Source: Bisporella sp. PMI_857 (taxonomy: Eukaryota > Ascomycota > Leotiomycetes > Helotiales > Helotiaceae). From it: DNA of 64,000 nucleotides. Position 1 is the first letter of the stretch. Each line of letters starts with the position of its first letter. The DNA is taken from the NCBI GenBank assembly GCA_021307315.1, contig JAJSPD010000026.1, positions 496,001-560,000 on the forward strand. Direction: 5' to 3'. Shown in pieces: positions 56,864 through 64,000 of this stretch. A program made the position numbers and the translations under genes. The notes beneath the pieces were generated by a model. The model did no database searches. It was not told where the DNA came from and was given only the letters and a program-made list of their open reading frames with translations.

Positions 56864-57484
56864 CCGTAGCAGAGAGAAAAGGATATATAATTAGGTGGAA
56901 AGCCTTCAAGCAAAAGCACTCTCCAACGCTGTGGAGAGATAGATCCCCTCATTCTGCGACAAAAACAATAGCAAACAGGGATAGCTTTTTTAATAGAGCC
57001 ACCCACCGCTTTTTGTTTTCAAGAGAGGGGATATGACGTACTCTTTGGTACCTGCTAGGCCTACACTAGTTTCTTAATATCTAAATCAATATGAGGCATG
57101 ATGCTAATTAGGTAAGGCAAATCTGAATAAAGACTACGCATATATCATTTCTATTCATGGTGTGTCCTTCCAAACTTCACACGCAGCCGGATCTCTTGCC
57201 CGATGTGATAGAATGTGATCTCGGCCCGGGTATAGCAAGCCCTCCCCCCCCGGAAGCGGCCGCGTAGAGCCTATTCCGCAGCGGCTTATTCGGGAAGTGG
57301 CTTGGCCAGGCAGGCTAAGCTTTCGTCAGTGCTACCCCTCCATTACCACCTCTGCTGCTAGGCAGCTTCAACTACAAATATGCACACTCTCCCAGAAAGA
57401 ATCGATTCAACAAATATCTCTCAAACACTGCCTTAACCTGCGTATTGTACCCTTGCCGCGACTTCACGAGTATAAAACAGCGCC
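56864..57484. other. Divergent promoter region, channel and PI31-like genes
   Basis: About 620 bp between two divergent genes. A C-run (CCTCCCCCCCCGG) lies at 57241-57253 beside GC-rich GCGGCCGCG. No gene is visible. Confidence 0.6.
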
Positions 57485-58733
57485 ATGACAAATCCACTCA
57501 GCGCGGAGAGCCTGCTAAAGCACATAGCAGATGCTCTTCCAACCCACAAGAAAGATGATACCTCATCCGACTTCTCTAGCTCATACGAAGCTCTCGCTCT
57601 GTTTGCCCATGGTTGTATGACCGCTGTTGGCTTCCGGCTGCTCGGATTTGGTGAAGGACGGAAGATTGAATCCGAGCTGGCAGGAACCTATCCAAGACTA
57701 TCACCCAAATGGCTTGCCTCTTTTAACTCGTACGAATTTCTATATGCACATTCTCAGAGCGCTCTGGAATACAAGGTAAAGGTTGCTAGGGAGGGTGATA
57801 AGGCAGTCATTACTGGGATCGCGTTGGGCGAGGAGAGGCGACACGGCAAGGGAGAGTTTGAAATTACGGCCAAGGAATACGTATACAATGCTGCGCTGCC
57901 TCTTCGCATACCTTTGACAGAGGAGGGTGAGGAGGATCGATCGAATTTGGAGGCGAAACTGAGGGAGATTTACGTCTCGTCCACGCGAATAGAGGGTATG
58001 TATTCCTCCAGAACGGAAAGTCGCCTGTGGAAATATATCTGGCTAACCTAATGCAGATCTTGCGTCGCAGTTTAAGCTCAATATCATTCAAAAATTGATC
58101 CCAGGCTTGCAGAAGGAAGGATATGAAGAAGCTCCAGCTGGTGTCCGAGCGGCTCGGGACGAGCGACAACAAGAACTTGATGACAGACGAAACCCACCTC
58201 CAGAGCGACAACCACTACCCGAGCCAGCTCGACCATATCCTTTTGAAGACCCTTTGGTAAGTTCTTAGTCATCTAATCTAAGGCAACAATCTGTTTGTCA
58301 AGCAGTACCAATGTACTGACCGAAATGATAGGCTACTGTCCCACGACAACCCCAACCTGGTCCTGATGGATATATCCCAGGCTTCGATGATGAATATGAT
58401 CTGAATCGCCCCTTACGTGGGATGGCTCCAGTGCCTGGGCGCTCGCCTTTCAGTATTGGCCACGACGACCTCAACCCTCCAGGTCTGGGACCACATGATC
58501 CCCTCCGTGGCGCTTTTGTTCCTGGTGGAGGATTTCCAGGATTTCCTGCCGGTGGAAATGGTGGCATGCATCCTGATTTCAATGATCCCTTATTCCATGG
58601 CCAAAGACCCAACTTTAACCCTCGAGCCCCTCCAGGTGCGCGCTATGATCCTCCTGGGCCTGGTCAAGCACCACAGGGTGGAAATCGGCCACACAATCCA
58701 TTCGGGGGTTTTGGAGACAACGACTTTATATGA
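57485..58733 (+). CDS. PI31-like proteasome regulator
   Basis: The exons are 57485-57995, 58057-58256 and 58332-58733, in phase, giving 370 residues. The N-terminal half is the FP domain of PI31 (LLKHIADALPTH, SYEALALFAHGCMTAVGFRLLG, YEFLYAHSQSALEYKVKVAREG). It ends with FKLNIIQKLIPGLQKEGYEE. The C-terminal half is Pro/Gly-rich and disordered, with FDDEYDLNRPLRGM and the HbYX-like area ending FGGFGDNDFI, where PI31 proteins contact the 20S core. Relatives (mammalian PSMF1, yeast Fub1) bind and modulate the proteasome or help its transport. The product is about 100 residues longer than human PI31 (271), mostly in the Pro/Gly region. Confidence 0.87.
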
Positions 58734-59455
58734 TGAAAGGTATCAGCAAAATGGAAACATGAAATTGTTTGATGAGCGACCTGGCTGGTTTTGCTACATG
58801 GTTGAAACTAAAACCCAAGGCGTTCGGGGCTCTAAAAAGCACTTTACTCGTAAATTACGACTGATACAAGCAGAAGGGCCGATATCCTAATTCGATTGTT
58901 ATGCCATGATTTCATCGGGTGGTCGACATTGACTTGCACGCGAGTAAAGCAAGATTCCGGCTTACAAATTTTCTAACTCTAGACGCCACACGTAAGAGAG
59001 AACAAGCGGTTTCCGGAGTTGCGGAGTCGTATCCAAAAAGAGGACGTTTCCACAATACGGGATTTCAATGAGGCTCAAATGGTCGCAATGGCGGTCATGA
59101 CTCGTACAATAATGTGGAGCCCGGACCCACAACGGAGACTAGGAGACTGCCGGATCTATGACATCGTTGTTGTCGAAATGCAATTTTTTTTTAACCTTTC
59201 TTGAGCATTATTTCCAGATTCTCTCCATTTCTAGCAGATAATTCAGATCCATGACCGGAGTTTACTATCTTCTCCACAAGCAGAAAGTTCTGCTTGTTTA
59301 CAAATCCATTTCATTTGTATCCTATAAAGAACAAGTTCGCTGCCATATGTGGCACTTATCCTCCCAAATCTTTTATATCATTTTCTCATACGTTCTGCTA
59401 TATACCCAAACTCACTTCTTTTCTTCATTACCAGTTGCTAATAGCACGATACAAA
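58734..59455. other. Intergenic, PI31-like to alcohol dehydrogenase 2
   Basis: The PI31-like gene's 3' flank and the dehydrogenase promoter. The dehydrogenase frame remains open to 59294 upstream of its ATG, but without conserved sequence. Nothing else seen. Confidence 0.6.
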
Positions 59456-60451
59456 ATGGTCGAATTCACAGTCTATAAAGGCTCCGAGTCTGGCGCAATC
59501 GTCAAGTCCACCTCAACCCGCCAGCTCGGCGCAAACGAAGTTCTCGTCAAAGTAACGCACTCGGGACTCTGCGGCACAGATGAGCATTACAAGCACCAAG
59601 ACATGGTTCTCGGCCATGAAGGCGTTGGCATAGTTGAGAACATCGGAAGCTCAGTAAAGGACTTCAAGAGAGGCCAAAAAGTTGGCTGGGGCTACCAACA
59701 CGCTTCTTGCGGATCATGCAAACAATGCCTCACCGGCCACGAAACTCTCTGCCCTGCCAGACAGATGTACGGCTCTGCAGACCTCGACCAAGGTTCTTTC
59801 TCCTCGTACGCCATATGGCGTGCAGATTTCCTCTTCCATATCCCGGAGGCTATCGCGAACGAATATGCTGCCCCCTTAATGTGCGGCGGGGCTACCGTCT
59901 TCGCTGCGCTGCGTAATCACGGTGCGAAGTCTGGCGATAAAGTTGGTGTCATCGGTGTTGGAGGTCTGGGACATTTGGCGATTCAATTCGCGGCGAAGAT
60001 GGGCTGTGAAGTTATAGTCTTCTCTGGGACCGACTCGAAAAAGGAAGAATCCTTGAAACTAGGGGCTACGTCGTTCATTGCAACAAAGCAAGAAGGCTGG
60101 GAAGAAAACCTCGGTCCGGTTATCGATCACTTGTTGGTGACAGCGTCGTTCTCACCGGACTGGAAACAATACGGCAAGGTGATGGCACCGGGCGGCACGA
60201 TCTATCCGCTGACGGTCGATCACGGCGATTTTAAAATTCCCCAGATGTTGCTTATTGCGCAGGAGTTGAAGGTTCAGGGGAGCGTGGTGGCGAGTCGTCA
60301 GGTTATGAGGGATATGCTTTCTTTCAGCGCCTTACATGGGATTAAGTCTATTATCGAGCAATTCCCAATGAGTGAGAATGGTATCACGGAGGCGATGACA
60401 AAGCTAAGAGAGGGAAGGATGAGGTATCGTGGTGTTTTGGTTGCGCAGTAG
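59456..60451 (+). CDS. Zinc-dependent alcohol dehydrogenase (MDR family), copy 2
   Basis: A single exon; I start at MVEFTVYKG (59456), giving 331 residues. An upstream frame to 59294 reads as leader only. Catalytic zinc ligands lie in GLCGTDEHY and LGHEGVG. The structural zinc has all four cysteines in CGSCKQCLTGHETLC, plus the start of HASC. The nucleotide fold is GVGGLGHLAIQFAAKMG, followed by FSGTDSKKEES, where Thr-Asp-Ser-Lys favours NADPH. It groups with the cinnamyl-alcohol-dehydrogenase-like enzymes such as yeast Adh6, which reduce aldehydes, often aromatic. It is not closely similar to copy 1, which has introns. Its place 35 kb from the phenol cluster gives no functional link by itself. 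Confidence 0.92.
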   Translation: MVEFTVYKGSESGAIVKSTSTRQLGANEVLVKVTHSGLCGTDEHYKHQDMVLGHEGVGIVENIGSSVKDFKRGQKVGWGYQHASCGSCKQCLTGHETLCPARQMYGSADLDQGSFSSYAIWRADFLFHIPEAIANEYAAPLMCGGATVFAALRNHGAKSGDKVGVIGVGGLGHLAIQFAAKMGCEVIVFSGTDSKKEESLKLGATSFIATKQEGWEENLGPVIDHLLVTASFSPDWKQYGKVMAPGGTIYPLTVDHGDFKIPQMLLIAQELKVQGSVVASRQVMRDMLSFSALHGIKSIIEQFPMSENGITEAMTKLREGRMRYRGVLVAQ

Positions 60452-60611
60452 TGGATGTGTGTGATAACTGACATAAGAATATTGTATAGTATGGCGTATA
60501 GAATTTGGCATATGGCATAGGATGCATTAGCGTATGGGAACTAGATCCGTTTTGTTACAATCACGTATTAGAAGTATATGAGAGCAACGTCACATATGTA
60601 TCACCTCCATA

Positions 60612-63600
60612 TTACCTGCCTGTGTTTCTCCTCCATCTTAACCGATGTATGAAATCCACCAGGATCCTCCGCACCGTAGGGCTGTCCCCTCGCATCCACA
60701 TTGCGTGGTACTCATCACGCAAAATTCCCGTATACAATTGGCCCGGCTCCAGCTCATCAACCTCCAGAGCAGAAAATGTGCAATGGCCCACAGTTGGTGG
60801 CTTTTTCTCTTCGGCCCCCAGCAAAGCGCTTTCCTCGCTGTGAACTTCTGTTACGTAGGAAGATGCCAGAGCTTTCCGTTTGATGGTGAAAGGGGTGGTC
60901 GTCGATCTGGGCGGCAAAGTTGGTTGCTCCGACTTAAATGGCCAGTCATCCCCGTATCCCAGGCTGATAAATGGAGGCGAGGTGCTGCTTCGGACGGGTG
61001 AGATTGTAAGGACTTCAGTTTGGTCTGCTTTCGGGCTTCTGAGATCATATGTCGACGAAGGTTTTGTGGAAGTAGCGATAGGGCGCTGGACGACTCCCCA
61101 TTTTAAGGGCTTCCTGGACATCCCCGTACCTCTTTCACTGGGATGAGGATGACACGCGACAGAGAGAACTAAGGAATTCGTCGCCGGTCCCGGCATTTGT
61201 AGAGGTATTGACGGTAGACGATGTGTTGTCTCAATAACGTCGCCTTTGCCAGGTCTCAACTTAGCCGGGATAAAGAATATGTCAAACAGATACTGCGGAA
61301 TAAACGTCGAGAGCTCGGAGATCTTGAGAACACGCACACGAACCACAAAACTGCTAGCAGTATTGATTACATGGACACCAATAAGAGGGAAGAAGGCGAT
61401 GAAAAAGATAATCACCGCGTTGTGCCCATGGGAACGGCTTGACAAGCTTCCGAACCTCATGTGGAAAGCAGGTGAGAAATAGTCGTCGGCCTTAGATGGA
61501 TCCAGGGGGTTGACCCACTGCGGGATGACCAGTTGCGATAATATGAAGGAATACAATGTCTGCAACCCTATGAGAGTGATGTAAACTAAGAAATTCATGT
61601 TGCCGAAGTAGTAGCCGTCTCTTTGCGCAGTCCCTTTCTCTGCATGAGAGACACGCAGACCTTGCGCTGCCGTTACATACCCTGCAAATTCTTGGATCGA
61701 ATTGCGGCTGGTCAAAATTTTAATGTCTGCAAATGCCCGTATCGTTGCGAACAGTTGAGGTAAATTGACAAAAAAAGCAGGCTGTATGTAGTGTTATTAT
61801 GCTTTGCATCTCAGGCGTGGACCAAAAGAATCTTACCTTTATCATCCACATTACATCTCTGAGAATATATTGTCAGAGTAATATCTGCGATATAGGACTT
61901 CTACTTACCGAGGACCAGCACTCTGTTTTGGAGCTTCCGTCCAACCTTTCTGGAGGGCAATGGAGGTGAAGATGCCTGTACACACCCCTAGAGTGAAAAT
62001 ATGAAGCATAATCCACCACACACGATCCCAAGACTTCATAGAAGCAGAGTAGTTTATGATATCCCATTTAGGCACGCTCTCCTTGCGGGCGTCTCCCTTC
62101 AGCGGCCAGATCTCGCGCCACCAATGTCTTCTGTCTGCCAGGAACTTCGAATGCTCTGAGCCGATTTGAGGTTTTGGGACCTTGGGACCCGAGACCCCTT
62201 CCAGCACGTCGTGATGCTGCTCCTTATCATTGTAGGATCTCAGGGGTCCGGTACACTCCAAGCCACGTTCGGCTGTCCATTCAAGTGAGCAGCCTATAGT
62301 GCTTAAGTCCTCATTCTCCAGATACTCTTCGACAGCATCACCAACAGTCAGGAGTGGTCGCTCCTGAACTGCCAGTATGGCCAATGCTAGTAGCACAAGT
62401 TTGATCCCAAGACTGACCACGATGGTCATGAAGAATACTGTATTGTATCCAAGGCGACACTTGGAGCCACGGACTCTCAAAGCACAGAATTGGGCAGAAG
62501 GAATTTCCACTGGGTCATATTCTCTAACGCCTTCGTATTTCCATGGGCAGAGCTCACTCTTTTTGAAGAGAGCAGAGCCTTTTCGACATGATCCTCCATG
62601 TCCGCAGCCGAGTGTTTCAAAGATTAAAGGCAATGCTGGTGGATTCTCCCTTGCAACAATTTCCGTTCCGCCAGGAGTTTGGTCAATAAAGTATGTGGGG
62701 CAAACAACACCTAGACTCTCCACCCTATTGGTAAGATAACTGAGACCAAGAATCATGTTGCTGGTGGTATTGCTACCGGCGCCGCTAACCACCAGCACTA
62801 CTGTCCCAGCATATGATCGATATCGAGTACTGAACGTATCCAAACATTCATTGAGGAGCAACAATGACCAGTCTGGTGACGAAGCTTCTAGACCTCCGAA
62901 TATTTTATTGTTGGTGGGGTTGGGATTCCTTCTTGTATTTAAAAGAAGAGATTCAAGATCTTTCGAGGCAACTGACAGACCTGTCCAGTTGGAAGAATTC
63001 ATATAATCCTGAAGCGGGCTAGTTTTGTGGTGCTTCCATGCGAAATATGGTGACATTTCGTATGCAGTATTCTTATCTTTCAGGTCTTCTCCCTCTTTCA
63101 GCAAAAGTTGATTCACGGTGGTAAGGTTACTTGGGCTGATTTCATTGTCTCGCACATAGATATGACGCTCTAAGTTGTATTTAGCTACATTATATTAGGA
63201 CTATAAGAAAACAGGAAGGGCGACAGGAGTGGGAGAGGAATAACTAACTCGAGGTAACTTCGCTTCGGGCTCTTGGTGTCGATGAGCTGAGGCCAACACA
63301 ATAAGCATAATTTCCAAAGAAACCCTCGCATATCTGATTATCCGCGGAAATTTTGACGTCGGGATTCCATGTTGACAACTTGTCCGTTGTAAATGATGGT
63401 ATCAATTTCTGGATATCAGCAACAAATTGCTCACATGGCAGCTTCTGGCCACATGGCGCAATGGCCCATCGATTACAAGTCTTGTCGACATTATTTTGAA
63501 TTGAGATCCCAGAGGGTAAGGAGGTCAACACCGTTGTGACAGCTGTAGGGCAAGGTACCTCTTCTCCGCTACCATTGTCGATTGTGCTTGTTAAATTGAA

Positions 63601-64000
63601 GAGACCGTTCTTTTGTACTTCGCTGCGGTCAAGGTTGAAAAAGGCATCCGAAAGCGTGACTTGATAAGACTCTGTCGCGGGAATTGAAAGAACAATTACG
63701 CTGTTGTACCTAAAGGCTATTTGGTCATTGGCAGCATTTTAGTTCAGTACAACTTACAATAAGTGGAACGGCATTGCAAAAAACATGAGCATCACCCATA
63801 AAACTCTCTTGCGCCATCCGAGGTATGGCTTCATGATGTTGTGGACAGACTGTATCCCAATCTCCATATAGTTCATATCCTTGTGACACTCGTCAAGCTG
63901 ATCTCTCGACGGCGCTGAAAGTGCGCCTAGCGTGGCCCCAGAAAAGATGCTGATGAGGGTGGCCAAAATGTTCACCACTAATGACCAACCCAGCCTCTCG
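60612..64000 (-). CDS. DUF6536 membrane protein, 5' end outside the window
   Basis: The exons in the window are >64000-63758, 63709-63249, 63184-61909, 61858-61837 and 61781-60612, all in phase. The frame is still open at 64000 (GWSLVVNILATL), so the N-terminus is missing. The first part is the DUF6536 region: LSAPSRDQLDECHKDMNYMEIGIQSVHN, WRKRVLWVMLMFFAMPFHLLYNSV. A long, probably extracytosolic region with many N-glycosylation sites and cysteines follows, then several membrane segments (VSLGIKLVLLALAIL, LHIFTLGVCTGIF, YITLIGLQTLYSFIL, HNAVIIFFIAFFPLIGVHVI). The tail is a Pro/Ser-rich cytosolic region. One exon is only 22 nt (RDVMWMIK). The function of the family is unknown. Confidence 0.88.

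Noticed and set aside
1..64000. CRISPR arrays, rRNA, intact tRNA, transposase or reverse-transcriptase genes
   Set aside because: Looked for and not seen; the only mobile-element traces are the MITE, the structured repeat and the tRNA-Val-like element.

Overview
The window is nuclear DNA of a filamentous ascomycete. Genes are interrupted by short introns of about 45-125 bp with GTAAGT-like donors and CTAAC-like branch points. There are several Zn2Cys6 or fungal-trans regulators, and the families present are fungal: GH131, TRPY vacuolar channel, DUF6536, and AusD-type methyltransferase. The overall flavour suggests Leotiomycetes (Helotiales), but that placement is an inference from gene style, not from a search. 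I rebuilt exon joins by hand and checked that intron phases and total lengths agree.

Region 1 (1-23.3 kb) is the accessory part. It starts with a partial unknown gene and a 2 kb gene-poor stretch holding two copies of a structured repeat. Then come a stilbene-cleaving-type carotenoid oxygenase (minus), two Zn2Cys6 regulators (minus), a vanillyl-alcohol-oxidase-like flavoenzyme (plus), a second stilbene-cleaving-type oxygenase (plus) and acetoacetyl-CoA synthetase (plus). A MITE lies between the second regulator and the oxidase. The two dioxygenases, the phenol oxidase and the two regulators look like a catabolic island for plant 4-hydroxyphenyl compounds such as stilbenes and phenylpropanoids.

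Region 2 (23.4-27.3 kb) is one five-exon gene for a 1,191-residue protein I cannot assign. It has an atypical cysteine cluster in the middle and several CxxC pairs at its C-terminus.

Region 3 (28.4-46 kb) is a mixed set: an NADP-dependent SDR like yeast YMR226C, a degenerate tRNA-Val-like element, a secreted GH131 glucanase, a UCH-type deubiquitinase, pyridoxamine-phosphate oxidase, a zinc alcohol dehydrogenase, a Fungal_trans_2-type regulator, an unknown single-exon gene, a secreted DJ-1/PfpI protein, an AusD-like methyltransferase and a cytochrome b561-like membrane protein.

Region 4 (46.9-64 kb) is mostly housekeeping: a strongly shortened Dcc1-like gene, a very long RhoGEF-type protein, a CsbD-like protein, the TRPY/Yvc1 vacuolar calcium channel, a PI31-like proteasome regulator, a second zinc alcohol dehydrogenase, and a DUF6536 membrane protein that runs off the right edge.
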